Shown: piece by piece, positions 8,249 to 18,312 of the stretch
Numbering within the stretch: the first letter of the stretch is position 1
How the letters are laid out: every line of letters begins with the position of its first letter
Assembly: GCA_016794425.1 (NCBI GenBank)
Contig: JAEUHR010000056.1
Coordinates: 1-64,000 of the forward strand
Source of the DNA: Planctomycetota bacterium
Lineage (GTDB): Bacteria > Planctomycetota > UBA1135 > UBA2386
DNA: 64,000 bases
Reading direction: 5' to 3'
Position numbers and translations under genes: made by a program
Notes under the pieces: generated by a model
What the model was told of the DNA's origin: nothing
The model's database searches: none
What the model saw: only the letters and a program-made list of their open reading frames with translations

Positions 8249-9729
8249 GCCTTCGGCCGCGCGTCGACGAAGCGCTTCTCCTTCATCTCGGTCTCCATCC
8301 CGATCTTGCGCAGCATCGCCTCGAGCCCGAGGAACTCGACGCGGTTGGGCTGCACTTCGAGCCGACTCTTGAACAGGTCGCGCACGGTCTGCCGGGCCTG
8401 CTCCTGCGAGCAGCCGTCCTTGACCGCGACGTGCACGATCATCTCGTCGACCTCGAGCGGGTCGTCGTCCTTCTTGCGCAGCTCGATCTGCCACTCCTCG
8501 ATCTCCGGCATGCTGCCGAGCAGCAGCGCGCAGTCCTCGAGGTTGACCAGCGTGCCCTTGACCTTCAGCAGCTGCAGGTCGGCGAGGCTCGACTCGCGCG
8601 TCAGGTCGCTGCTGATCCGCGGCACCGTGCGGCCGCAGTGCGGGCACGGGTCGAAGCGCAGGCCGCCGCGCACGCGGTCGCCGGTGCGGTAGCGGAACAC
8701 GGTGCTGGCGCGCGCGTGCAGCGGCGTGAACACCAGTTCGCCGTCCTCGCCCTCGGGCACGACCTCGCCGGTCTTCGGATCGACGACCTCGAACACCGCG
8801 AGGTCCGGCCACAGGTGGTAGCCGGTGTAGGCGTTGTCGGGCGTCGGGCACTCGGCGAACGCCATGCGCGCCTCGGTGAAGCCGTAGGTGCCGAACACGC
8901 GCACGTCGCGCGCGCCGCAGGCCGCCAGCAGTTCGCAGATCTTGGTCTTCAGGCCCGGCGCGACGCGTTCGGCGCCGAGCACGACGCAGCGGATCGATGC
9001 CAGGTCGAGGCCTTCCTGTGCGGCGCGGCGCAGCAGGTGGTAGACGTAGCCGGGCACGCCGATCAGCGCGTCGGCGCGCAGCCGCGTGATCGCGCGCAGG
9101 TCGCCGGTGCTGCCCATGACCTTGCCGCCGCCGGTCGACAGCGCCATCATGCCGGTCGCCTGGCCGGCGAAGAACACCTGCCAGAACGCGAGGTGCGGCG
9201 CGTACGGGAACACGTTGGCGACGCGCATCTCGGTGTCGAGTCCCATGACGTCGATCAGCCGGCCGCCGGTCACCTGCAGGTTGTGCAGGTCGTGCGGCGA
9301 GTAGAAGAACGGCACCGGCTCGGCCGAGCGGCCGGTCGTGAACGTCATGAAGCACGGCGCGAACTCGTGCCGCACGCGGTGGCGCACCGCTTCGACGCCG
9401 TGGGTCCACTTCTCCCACAGCAGCGGCAGCTTGCGGCGCAGCGGCCACGCCTGCCGGATCGAAGCGGCGTCGGGCTGCAGGATGAAGCGCTTGAAGCGCT
9501 GCGGCTCGTCGGCGGTCGGCAGCAGGTCGCGCTTGCTGGACAGCGGCAGCCGCCGCAGGTCGTCGACGGTGCGGATCTGTTCGGGGCGCACACCGTGGCG
9601 GTCGAACAGCTCGCGGTAGTGCGGCGAGAACGGATACAGGTACTGCTGCACGTACGCGGCCAGCAACCGGTCCTGCAGCGCGCGCTGTTCGCGCCGCGGC
9701 ATGCGCTGCAGACGTTGCCAGGGAATCAT
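8245..9729 (-). CDS. PaaK-like acyl-CoA ligase (adenylate-forming)
   Basis: A 494-residue protein of the phenylacetate-CoA ligase branch of adenylate-forming enzymes. Characteristic parts are YYRELF-like PFSPHYRELFDRHGV at the N terminus, the Thr/Gly-rich P-loop FTTGRSAEPVPFF, GVPGYVYHLL, the VFGTYGFTEA adenine-binding region and the YRTGDRV hinge region. A CPHCGRTVPRI segment after the hinge carries a CxxC pair common in this branch. It would activate an organic or fatty acid to its CoA thioester using ATP. As first gene of the operon with fadI and fadJ it probably primes substrates for beta-oxidation; which acid is not deducible. A Shine-Dalgarno-like GGGAGGA lies about 12 bases before the ATG. 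Confidence 0.75.
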   Translation of the reverse strand: MIPWQRLQRMPRREQRALQDRLLAAYVQQYLYPFSPHYRELFDRHGVRPEQIRTVDDLRRLPLSSKRDLLPTADEPQRFKRFILQPDAASIRQAWPLRRKLPLLWEKWTHGVEAVRHRVRHEFAPCFMTFTTGRSAEPVPFFYSPHDLHNLQVTGGRLIDVMGLDTEMRVANVFPYAPHLAFWQVFFAGQATGMMALSTGGGKVMGSTGDLRAITRLRADALIGVPGYVYHLLRRAAQEGLDLASIRCVVLGAERVAPGLKTKICELLAACGARDVRVFGTYGFTEARMAFAECPTPDNAYTGYHLWPDLAVFEVVDPKTGEVVPEGEDGELVFTPLHARASTVFRYRTGDRVRGGLRFDPCPHCGRTVPRISSDLTRESSLADLQLLKVKGTLVNLEDCALLLGSMPEIEEWQIELRKKDDDPLEVDEMIVHVAVKDGCSQEQARQTVRDLFKSRLEVQPNRVEFLGLEAMLRKIGMETEMKEKRFVDARPKA

Positions 9730-9870
9730 GTGCGTCGTGTCCTCCCGCTCCCGGACTAGTTTGTCGACACGCGGGAGTTGCGGTCTTCAGACAACCTCAC
9801 GCAGTGGTCGATCTAGAGACACGCGGGGTCGCCGCGGCCCGGTCAGGTCGCGCCATCCCACGGCACCATC

Positions 9871-11052
9871 GTGAGAACGCCGCATCCGCACCAAGGCCTG
9901 GCACAGGACGGGACGTTCGCCGGTGGCGGGGCGGAACGACCGGCCGAGCGCGCCGGCCGCGCGCCGGTGCCGGCGGCGCAGCGCCCGCGCAAGACCGTGC
10001 TGGTGCTCGGCGGCGGCGGCATGCGCGGCTTCTGCCACATCGGCGTGATCCGTGCGATCGAGCGCCTCGGCCTGCAGATCGACGAGGTCGTCGGCACCAG
10101 CATGGGCGCCGTCATGGGCGGGCTGTTCGCGGCCGGCCACGACAGCCGCCGCATCGAGGAGGTCGCGGCCGAGATCTCGCTGAAGCAGTACTTCCGGCTG
10201 AACCTGCTGAAGTTCCTGGTGCGCGGCTACCGCCACGCGTCGGTCTACAAGGGCCGCACGTTCCACGAACTGCTGAAGCGCTGGCTGCCGTACGGCTCGT
10301 TCGAGGAGCTGCAGCGGCCGTTCTTCTGCAACGCGCTGTCGCTGACCAGCGGCGCGTCGCGCTTCTTCGGCCTGCCGGGCAGCGACACGATGCCGGTCGC
10401 CGACGCGGTCTACGCCAGCGCGTGTCTGCCGACGATCTTCGAGCCGATGCCGATCGGCGACGACCACTACGTCGACGGCGGCATGACCGAGACGCTGGCG
10501 CTGCGCATCGCGCGCGCGCGTTCGGCCGACCTCGTGATCGCGATCGACCTGTCGCACCGCGACCTGCACCAGCAGACGCCGTACAAGGCCAGCCTGCCGC
10601 ACATCCTGTTCCAGACCTACGAGGTGATGGGGCAGGCGCTGAACGAGCACAACCTGCACCGCTACGCCGACGACCGCACCGTCGTGATCAAGCCGAAGGT
10701 CTCGCACCTGGGCCTGCTCGACATGCCCGACGTGCAGGAGATCGTGCGGCTCGGCGAACGCGAAGCGCTCGAGGTGCTGACCACGCACCCGCTGACGCGC
10801 TACCTGTGCGACCCCGAGGTCACCGCCGAAGAGGACCGCATGGTGTCGCGGCCGCGCGACCACGTGCTGCTGCAGGTCGACATGAACGCGTGCATCCACT
10901 GCGGCATCTGCGCGGCGACCTGCGCGACCAACGGCTACGCCGCGGTGCCGATCGGCGACGTCGTGCGCAAGCTGCACAACTACGAGTGCACGCGCGACAT
11001 GGCCTGCGAACGCAATTGCCCGACCGGCGCGATCCGGCTGCGCAACATCTAG
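9871..11052 (+). CDS. patatin-like phospholipase with C-terminal ferredoxin domain
   Basis: A 393-residue fusion protein. Residues about 40-300 form a patatin domain: oxyanion-hole motif GGGGMRG (residues 47-53), nucleophile Ser77 in GTSMGA, and the catalytic Asp202 in VDGGM. This Ser-Asp dyad hydrolyses acyl esters of phospholipids. Residues about 335-393 are ferredoxin-like, with CIHCGICAATC (Cys341, 344, 347, 351) followed by Cys373, Cys379 and Cys383-Pro in ECTRDMACERNCPTGAI. Seven cysteines are present, one fewer than needed for two canonical [4Fe-4S] clusters, so one cluster or a [4Fe-4S]/[3Fe-4S] pair is possible. The GTG start gives a poorly conserved-looking N-terminal 40 residues, so a later GTG may be used. 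Divergent from the beta-oxidation operon. Confidence 0.82.
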   Translation: MRTPHPHQGLAQDGTFAGGGAERPAERAGRAPVPAAQRPRKTVLVLGGGGMRGFCHIGVIRAIERLGLQIDEVVGTSMGAVMGGLFAAGHDSRRIEEVAAEISLKQYFRLNLLKFLVRGYRHASVYKGRTFHELLKRWLPYGSFEELQRPFFCNALSLTSGASRFFGLPGSDTMPVADAVYASACLPTIFEPMPIGDDHYVDGGMTETLALRIARARSADLVIAIDLSHRDLHQQTPYKASLPHILFQTYEVMGQALNEHNLHRYADDRTVVIKPKVSHLGLLDMPDVQEIVRLGEREALEVLTTHPLTRYLCDPEVTAEEDRMVSRPRDHVLLQVDMNACIHCGICAATCATNGYAAVPIGDVVRKLHNYECTRDMACERNCPTGAIRLRNI

Positions 11053-11143
11053 GCACGGCCGCAGGCCGCGGCAGTCGTCGGCAGGCCGTCGCGCGGCGCG
11101 GTGGCTGCGCACTTCGGCGTGGCGCGCGTCGGCGGCGGTCGGC

Positions 11144-11149
11144 TATCGT
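11144..11149 (+). promoter_or_regulatory. possible -10 element (GGC-TATCGT)
   Basis: TATCGT preceded by GGC lies 36 bases before the cysteine-rich lipoprotein start. It belongs to a set of similar hexamers placed upstream of several genes here. No clear -35 box is visible. Confidence 0.35.
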
Positions 11150-11185
11150 CCCGGACTTCCCGAGTCGAAGGCACGGAGATCCCGC

Positions 11186-11641
11186 ATGCGCACGCTCACG
11201 ACCACGTTCCTGTTCTCGCTCCTCACGTTCGCCGGCGCCTGTGCGTCGACCAGCAGCGGCAAGTGCACCAACTGCGACAAGGCGCAGGCGGCCGTCACCG
11301 GTGTCGCGCAGTCGAACCCTGACTGCGTGCGGCTGACGCTGCACTGCGGCATGGGGGAGGGCATGCACTGCTGTGCCAGCACCGACACGGCGCGCATCGG
11401 CACGCCGTCGCACCCGGAGGACCTGCAGGCCGTGCAGACCGGCGAGATCGTGGTGCTCGAGGAGAACGGCGGCTTCGACGTCACCGTGCCGATCAACAAC
11501 AAGGACGGCAAGCCGACGGCGGCCTGCGGCGTCACCGTGAAGCCCGGGATCGCGCGCGACCAGGCGATGGCGAAGGCCAAGGGCATCGCGGTCGCGGTCG
11601 AGGTCGCGCTCGGCGGCGCCTGCGACTGCTGCTGCAAGTAG
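11186..11641 (+). CDS. cysteine-rich lipoprotein
   Basis: A 151-residue protein with a lipoprotein signal (lipobox FAGAC, Cys19). It holds 12 cysteines: the lipidated one, CTNC close behind it, single cysteines and a CC pair in the first half, and a C-terminal CDCCCK. No family was recognised. The CxxC pair and the terminal cysteine cluster suggest metal binding or disulfides in the periplasm; this is inference. The central part (PINNKDGKPTAACGV) looks like a small beta domain. It lies 133 bases after the patatin-ferredoxin gene and before the exporter operon, in the same direction, but has its own putative promoter. Confidence 0.6.
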   Translation: MRTLTTTFLFSLLTFAGACASTSSGKCTNCDKAQAAVTGVAQSNPDCVRLTLHCGMGEGMHCCASTDTARIGTPSHPEDLQAVQTGEIVVLEENGGFDVTVPINNKDGKPTAACGVTVKPGIARDQAMAKAKGIAVAVEVALGGACDCCCK

Positions 11642-11755
11642 GCGTCGACGTCGGCGGCGGGGCAAGGGCCTCGCCGGTCCACACGAACCTCGCGCCGCAC
11701 GGCAGGTCGGCCGTGCGCGCGGCCACCTGGGGCCCGCGCGCCCGCCCCCTGCTGC

Positions 11756-13227
11756 ATGAAACGGAAGTACGTCGTCCTGCTGCTGCTGGCCCTCGGGGTC
11801 GGCGGCACGATCACCTGGCAGGCCTTGCGGCCGCCGACGCCGACCAGGGTCGTGACGGCCCGCGCCGAGACCGTCGGCACGCTGCGGCACCTGGTCACCG
11901 CGACCGGCGAGATCCGCGCCAAGGAGTTCGTCGACATCCAGGCCGAGGTCGCGGGCGTGATCACCGAGCTGTCGGTGCGCGAGGGCGACACGGTGCAGAA
12001 GGGCGCCGTGCTGCTGCGGCTCGAGGACCTGCAGCTGCGCGCCGAGGCCGACGCGGCGCGCGCGCAGGTCGGGGCCGCCGAGGCCGACGCGAAGAACGCC
12101 GACGTCGCGGTCGCCACCGCCGAAGCCAATCTGGCCGCCGAACGCACGGCGCTGGCCGGCGTCAAGCTGGAGGCCGAACAGGCGCGCGTCACCCGCGACC
12201 GCAGCGCGGCGTCGTTCGCGCGCAAACGCGACCTGTTCCAGTCCGCGTTGATCGGCAGCGAGGAGTTCGAGGCCGCCGAAGCCGAGGCGCGGCTGGCGCA
12301 GCAGCGGCTCGAGTGGAACGAGGCGCGGATCGAGCAGGCGGGCGCCAACCTGCAGGCGGTGGCGACGCGCGTCGAGGCCGCGAAGGCGCAGCGCGAGGCG
12401 GCCGGCCGCCGCGTCGAGGCGGCAGAGGCGCAGCTGGCGCGCGCGGTCGACCTGGTCGGCAAGACCGAGCTGCGCGCGCCGCTGTCGGGCCTGATCACGA
12501 AGCTGAACGTCGAGAAGGGCGAACGCGCGGTGCCCGGCATCCAGTCGAACCCGATCGCGACGCTGATGACGATCGCCGACATGTCGGTGATCGAGGCCGA
12601 GATCCAGGTCGACGAGGCCGACATCGTGCACGTGACCGTCGACGCGCCGGCCGAGGTCGAGGTCGACGCGATCCGCGACGTGAAGTTCGCCGGCGTCGTG
12701 ACCGAGATCGGCCACAGCCCGATCCAGACCTCCGGCAGCGGCAACGGCTCGAGCCAGAACCAGGAAGGCAAGGACTTCAAGGTCGTCGTGCGGCTGCAGT
12801 CGCCGGCGGCGCAGCTGCGGCCCGGCTTCACCGCGACGGCCGAGATCGTCACCGCGGTGCGGCGCTCGGTGCTGGTGGTGCCGCTGCAGGCGCTGACCGC
12901 GCGCGAGGTCGAGTTCGACGGCGAAGGCCACTACGTCGCGCCGCCCGAGCCGGACGGCCGGACCGAGGCGCCGCTGTCGGCGGAGCAGCGCCAGCGCCGC
13001 AAGGAGGTCGAGGGCGTGTTCGTGCTGCAGGACGGCCGCGCGCGGTTCCGGCCGATCGACACCGGCATCACCGGCGAGATGGACATCGAGGTGACGCGCG
13101 GCCTCACCGCCGGCGAGGTCGTGGTCAGCGGTCCGTACCAGGTGCTGCGCACGCTGAAGGAATGGGACCGCATCACCGTCGACGAGGAGCGGCAGCGCGA
13201 CCTCGACGCGCGCGCGCGGCGCAAGCG

Positions 13228-13231
<4 letters not shown>
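11756..13231 (+). CDS. MacA-like periplasmic adaptor (HlyD/RND-MFP family)
   Basis: A 491-residue membrane-fusion protein. It has an N-terminal membrane anchor (residues about 5-24), a lipoyl/barrel-sandwich half with VEAGVI-type IQAEVAGVITELSVREGDTV, then a very long Ala/Glu-rich coiled coil (about residues 90-245), the second lipoyl half (TELRAPLSGLITKLNVEKGE) and a beta-barrel plus membrane-proximal domain. Such adaptors bridge an inner-membrane ABC transporter to an outer-membrane channel. The gene begins an operon with a MacB-type ATPase and two permeases. Near residue 330 there is an inserted Gly/Ser/Asn-rich loop (SGSGNGSSQNQEG). The C-terminal tail is basic. Substrate unknown. Confidence 0.85.
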
Positions 13232-13961
<730 letters not shown>

Positions 13962-13965
<4 letters not shown>

Positions 13966-15182
13966 GCCCGATCGAGGCCGGGCGGCTGGCGTTCGAGTCG
14001 ATCTGGGCCAACCGGCTGCGGTCGTTCCTGACGCTGCTCGGCGTGATCATCGGCATCGCCGCGATCATCGCCACCGCGGCCGTGATCCACGGCCTGAACC
14101 GCTACGTGTCGGAGAAGCTGTCGAACCTCGGCAAGGGCGTGTTCGTCGTGCAACGCTTCGGCATCATCACGAACCGCCAGGAGTTCCTGGACGCCGCGCG
14201 CCGCAACCGGCGCCTGCTGCCGGTCGACGCGCGCGCGATCGCCGAGCGCGTGCCGAGCGTCGCCGTGGTCGGCTGGGAAGTGCACGCGACCGCCGACCTG
14301 AAGCGCGACGAGCACGAGATCCGCGACACCGACATCGGCGGCCTGACGCCGAGTGTGCTCGAGATCGAGCCGTACGAGGTCGCCGAAGGGCGCCTGCTGA
14401 TGCAGCACGAAGAGGACCGCGCCGCGCCGGTCGTGTTCCTCGGCCACGACGTCGTCGAGCGGCTGTTCCCCGACACCGATCCGATCGGCAAGCAGCTGCG
14501 TGTCGGCGGCACGACGCTGACCGTCGTCGGCACCGCGGTCAAGAAGGGCTCGTTCCTCGGCTTCTCGCAGGACAACTTCGCGAAGATCCCGTTCAGCCTG
14601 CACCGCAAGCTGTTCGGCTCGGCGCGGTCGATCAACATCAGCGTGCAGGCGGCGGATCCGGCGCGCATGTGGGACACGATGGACGAAGTGCGCGCCGTGA
14701 TGCGCGCGCGGCACCACCTGCGGCCCGCCGAGAGCGACGACTTCGGCATCCTGACCGCGGAGGGCATCAACGACCTCTGGCGGAACCTGACGCAGACGAT
14801 CTTCAGCGTGGCGCTGTTCGTGGTCGGCATCTCGCTGGTCGTCGGCGGCATCGTGATCATGAACATCATGCTGGTCTCGGTGGTCGAGCGGACACGCGAG
14901 ATCGGCGTGCGCAAGGCGGTCGGCGCGAGCCAGAGCGACATCGTGCAGCAGTTCCTGATCGAGGCCGTGCTGCTGTCGTGCCTCGGCGGTGTGGTCGGCA
15001 TCGCGATCGCGTGGGCGGTGTCGGCGCTGCTGGCGGCCTACACGCCGCTGCCCGCCGAGTTCCCGACCTGGGCGCCGCCGGTCGCGTTCGGCATCTGCAC
15101 CGCGATCGGCGTGTTCTTCGGCATCCATCCGGCGCGCCGCGCCGCGCGGCTCGACCCGATCGAGGCGCTGCGTTCGGAGTGA
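13962..15182 (+). CDS. MacB-type ABC transporter permease 1
   Basis: A 406-residue permease of the FtsX/MacB fold, starting at a GTG overlapping the ATPase stop. It has one N-terminal membrane segment (FLTLLGVIIGIAAIIATAAV), a periplasmic MacB core domain of about 230 residues, and three C-terminal membrane segments (VALFVVGISLVVGGIVIMNI, a segment near residue 340, and one near residue 375). The coupling motif ERTREIGVRKAVGA follows the second segment, as is standard. It ends with the usual HPARRAARLDPIEALR. It is expected to act with the ATPase and with permease 2 in mechanotransmission or lipid/peptide export. Confidence 0.9.
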
Positions 15183-15185
15183 GCG

Positions 15186-16436
15186 ATGCGGCAACGGCTC
15201 TGGATGACCTGGGAGAACGTGAAGCTGGCGTGGGAGACGCTGCGCACGAACCGCTTCCGGTCGTTCCTGACCGTGCTCGGGATCTTCATCGGCGTACTGC
15301 TGGTCACCGCCGTCGCGTCGGTGCTGAACGGCTTCCGCCAGACGGTCGTCGAGCAGGTCGAGCAGTTCGGCACCAACAACGTCTACGTCTACCGGATGCC
15401 GTTCGTGAACCTCGGCCCGCTGTCGCGCGAGCTGCGGCTGCGCAAGCCGCTGCGGCTCGAGGACGCGTGGGCGATCCGCGACCAGTGCCCGTCGGTCGAG
15501 ATCGTGACACCCGGCATCGCCGCGTCGAACTTCCTGCAGCGCGCGACCTACCGCGGCGAGGAGGTCGACTCGCCGCGGCTGCGCGGCGTGTTCCCGGACA
15601 ACGCCGACGTCGCCAACCGCGTGCTGACCGAGGGACGCTTCTTCACCGACCAGGAGAACCTGCACCGTGTGCCGGTCGTCGTGCTCGGCGCCGCGGTCGC
15701 CGACGCGCTGTTCCCGACCGGCGGTGGCGTCGGCAAGGACATCCTGATCGCCGGCCGCAAGTTCACGGTGGTCGGCACGCTCGAACAGCGCAAGGAAGGC
15801 CCGTTCGGCGCGCAGAACGAGGAGGACACGCTGTTCCTGGCGCCGTACTACACGGTGCGCCGGTTCTATCCGGGGCTCGACGACCACTTCCTCGCCGCAC
15901 GTGCGAAGACCGGTCGTCTGCCGCAGGCGATCGAGGAGATCGTCGAGGTGCTGCGGCGGCAGCGCGGCGTGCGCTGGAACGAGGACAACGACTTCGAGGT
16001 CGGCACCGCCGACACGCTGATCGCCGCGTTCGACGACATCGTGTTCGCGGTGCTGGCGGTGATGTTCCTGCTGTCGACGGTCGGTTTCCTGGTCGGCGGC
16101 GTCGGCGTGATGAACATCATGCTGGTGTCGGTCCGCGAACGGACGCGCGAGATCGGCGTGCGCAAGGCGCTCGGCGCGCGGCGCCGGGACATCCTGGGCC
16201 AGTTCCTGGTCGAGGCGGTCGTGCTGTGTGCGCTCGGCGGCGCGCTCGGTCTCGTCTGTGCCGAACTGCTGCTGGTCGCGGTCACCGCGCTGCTGCCGGA
16301 CCTCGCCAGCGCGACGCCGTGGTGGGCGCGCGTGTTCGGCTGCGCCGGTTCGGCCGGCGTCGGTCTGTTCTTCGGCCTGTGGCCGGCGTGGAAGGCCGCG
16401 AGCCTCGATCCGGTCGAGGCGCTGCGGTATGAGTGA
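15186..16436 (+). CDS. MacB-type ABC transporter permease 2
   Basis: A 416-residue paralogue of the preceding permease, three bases downstream of it. It shows the same plan: an N-terminal membrane segment (FLTVLGIFIGVLLVTAVASV), a large periplasmic domain and three C-terminal membrane segments with ERTREIGVRKALGARRRDIL between them. The C terminus WPAWKAASLDPVEALRYE is typical. Two different permeases beside one ATPase gene suggest a heterodimeric transporter rather than the MacB homodimer. Similarity between the two is clear in the membrane parts and low in the periplasmic part, so they are old duplicates. Confidence 0.9.
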   Translation: MRQRLWMTWENVKLAWETLRTNRFRSFLTVLGIFIGVLLVTAVASVLNGFRQTVVEQVEQFGTNNVYVYRMPFVNLGPLSRELRLRKPLRLEDAWAIRDQCPSVEIVTPGIAASNFLQRATYRGEEVDSPRLRGVFPDNADVANRVLTEGRFFTDQENLHRVPVVVLGAAVADALFPTGGGVGKDILIAGRKFTVVGTLEQRKEGPFGAQNEEDTLFLAPYYTVRRFYPGLDDHFLAARAKTGRLPQAIEEIVEVLRRQRGVRWNEDNDFEVGTADTLIAAFDDIVFAVLAVMFLLSTVGFLVGGVGVMNIMLVSVRERTREIGVRKALGARRRDILGQFLVEAVVLCALGGALGLVCAELLLVAVTALLPDLASATPWWARVFGCAGSAGVGLFFGLWPAWKAASLDPVEALRYE

Positions 16437-16442
16437 GCCCGC

Positions 16443-17405
16443 ATGCGTGCCCTGCTGCTGGCGTCACTCGCCGTCGCTCCGCTGACCGCCCAGTCGCTCG
16501 ACGACCTGCGCCGCAGCGTGCGCGATGCGGCGCAGAGCAGCCACTACGCGACGTTCCTGGCCGGCTTCCTGGGCCTGACCGGCGAGTCGGAGCTGTCGGG
16601 CGCGCGGCTCGAGATCGACGACGCCGCCGACACCGAGCTGTCGCTGTTCACCTACCCGCTGCGCCGCGACGTGCCGCTGGGCGCCGGCGACGGTGCGCCG
16701 AAGCTGCGGTTCGAAGGCGACCTCGGCTACGCGGTGGCGCGCGTCGACCTCGCCGACGCCTACGACGGCCAGGCGCCGGGCTTCGAGACGCGCGTGAAGA
16801 GCCGCTACGAAGCGTTCGGCGGCTTCGCCGGCGTCGGCATCGTGGTGCCGTTCGGGGCGGTGTCGGTGACGCCGCTCGTGGTCGGCGGGCTCGCGCACGT
16901 CGAGAACACGACCTACTACCAGGGCCCCGGCGCGACCGCGACCGCGGCGCTGTTCGACGGCATCGTGTTCAACTGGGACGCGACCTACGCGGTCTACGGC
17001 GGCGGCCTCGTGCTGCAGCACGACGACCTCGTGCTCGGCGACGTGCGGATCACGCCGCGGCTGCGCTACGACCTGCGCCGCAGCGACCCGCTGTCGGCCG
17101 ACGACCCGACGCAGGACGAAGCGACGACCTACGAGTGGCTGATCGCGCGCGTCGACTTCGAGGGGCCGTGCGGCGTGCAGGTCGCCGACCGCGAGGTGCA
17201 CTGGACCGGCGAGTTCGCCTACAAGCGGTTCCTCGACGAGGTCGGCGATCTGCTCGGCTTCGACGACTACTTCGAACTCGGCCTCGGCCTGCGCTGGGGC
17301 TGCCGCGACCTTGTGCCGCTGCTCGGCGAATGCGGCCTCGGCGGCGCGGTGCTGGTCGGCGAGGACGTGCTCGGCTGGACGTTCGGCGTCACGGTGCGCT
17401 TCTGA
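16443..17405 (+). CDS. solitary outer-membrane beta-barrel protein
   Basis: A 320-residue exported protein with a short signal peptide (MRALLLASLAVAPLTAQ). The mature part alternates hydrophobic and polar residues in strands (for example GFAGVGIVVPFGAVSVTPLV and ELGLGLRWG) and ends in a strand closing with phenylalanine (FGVTVRF), the usual outer-membrane barrel insertion signal. It resembles solitary autotransporter-like barrels. Six bases separate it from the permease gene and it overlaps the next gene by one base, so it belongs to the exporter operon. It may provide or sense the outer-membrane side of that system. Whether it is a true TolC substitute cannot be told; it lacks the TolC coiled coils. 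Confidence 0.65.
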   Translation: MRALLLASLAVAPLTAQSLDDLRRSVRDAAQSSHYATFLAGFLGLTGESELSGARLEIDDAADTELSLFTYPLRRDVPLGAGDGAPKLRFEGDLGYAVARVDLADAYDGQAPGFETRVKSRYEAFGGFAGVGIVVPFGAVSVTPLVVGGLAHVENTTYYQGPGATATAALFDGIVFNWDATYAVYGGGLVLQHDDLVLGDVRITPRLRYDLRRSDPLSADDPTQDEATTYEWLIARVDFEGPCGVQVADREVHWTGEFAYKRFLDEVGDLLGFDDYFELGLGLRWGCRDLVPLLGECGLGGAVLVGEDVLGWTFGVTVRF

Positions 17406-18274
17406 TGGCGGCGCGCCCGTGGCGGCGGCGCCTGGCGTGGGTCGGCGCGGGCGTCGCGCTGCTGGCGGCGGTGTCGTGGGGCGGTGGCGCCCTGCGCTGG
17501 CAGGCGCGCACCGCGGCGCTGCACCGCGGGCTCGACGGCGTGCGCGACCATCAGCCCGCGACCACCTACGACGAACGCGAACTCGCCGACCTGCCGCCGG
17601 TCGTGCAGCGCTACTTCCGCGCCGTGCTGCGGCCCGGGCAGCCAATGGTGCTGGCGGCGCGGCTCGCGCAGCGCGGCACGATCAACCTCGCCGACCGCGG
17701 CGAGTCGTGGCAGCCGTTTTCGGCCGTGCACCACGTCGCGACGTCGCCGCCGGGGTTCGTGTGGGACGCCGTCGTGACGATGGCGGGCTTCGTGCCGCTG
17801 CGCGTGCACGACGCCTACGTGCGCCACGGCGGCGTCACCGACGCGGCGTTGTTCGGGCTGCTGCCGCTCGCGAGCCAGCGCGGCACCGGCGCCGCGGCGA
17901 TGGCGCAACTGGTGCGCTACCTGGCCGAGGCGCCGTGGTACCCGACCGCGCTGCTGCCGAGCCAGGGCGTGCACTGGCGCGCCGTCGACGACCGCCGCGC
18001 CGAGGCGACGCTGGTGGACGGCGACACCTCGGTGACCGCGACGTTCACGTTCGCCGACGGCGGGCACATCGCCGCCGTGCAGGTCACGGCGCGCGGCCGC
18101 ACCGTCGGCGACACGCTGGTGCCGACGCCGTGGGGCGGGCGGTTCGCCGAGCCGGTCCGGTGCGACGGCATGCTGGTGCCGCGGTGCGCCGAGGTGTTCT
18201 GGCAGCTGCCGGCCGGCGAACACGTCTACTGGCGCGGCGAAGTCGAGCGGATCGACTACGAGTGGTGGCGCTGA
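17405..18274 (+). CDS. DUF6544-family protein
   Basis: A 289-residue protein with one N-terminal membrane anchor (about residues 10-28) followed by a soluble domain. The domain matches the pattern I know for DUF6544 proteins: DLPPVVQRYFRAVLRPGQP, SWQPFSAVHHVATSPPGFVWD, the WYPTALLPS segment, VPTPWGGRFAEP and a C-terminal EHVYWRGEVERIDYEW. Function unknown. The start ATG shares one base with the stop of the barrel gene (TGATG), so it is the last gene of the exporter operon. The membrane anchor places the domain outside the cytoplasm. Confidence 0.7.
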   Translation: MAARPWRRRLAWVGAGVALLAAVSWGGGALRWQARTAALHRGLDGVRDHQPATTYDERELADLPPVVQRYFRAVLRPGQPMVLAARLAQRGTINLADRGESWQPFSAVHHVATSPPGFVWDAVVTMAGFVPLRVHDAYVRHGGVTDAALFGLLPLASQRGTGAAAMAQLVRYLAEAPWYPTALLPSQGVHWRAVDDRRAEATLVDGDTSVTATFTFADGGHIAAVQVTARGRTVGDTLVPTPWGGRFAEPVRCDGMLVPRCAEVFWQLPAGEHVYWRGEVERIDYEWWR

Positions 18275-18280
18275 CGCGGC

Positions 18281-18309
18281 TACACTCGGCGCTCCATCCC
18301 GAGGAGGTG
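18281..18309 (+). promoter_or_regulatory. possible -10 (GGC-TACACT) and strong Shine-Dalgarno
   Basis: TACACT at 18281-18286, preceded by GGC, lies 26 bases before the ATG at 18313. A strong Shine-Dalgarno sequence GAGGAGGTG spans 18301-18309, four bases... spacing to the ATG being three bases after its end. This supports 18313 as a real start of the gene that contains the in-frame TGA. Confidence 0.45.
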
Positions 18310-18312
18310 CCG

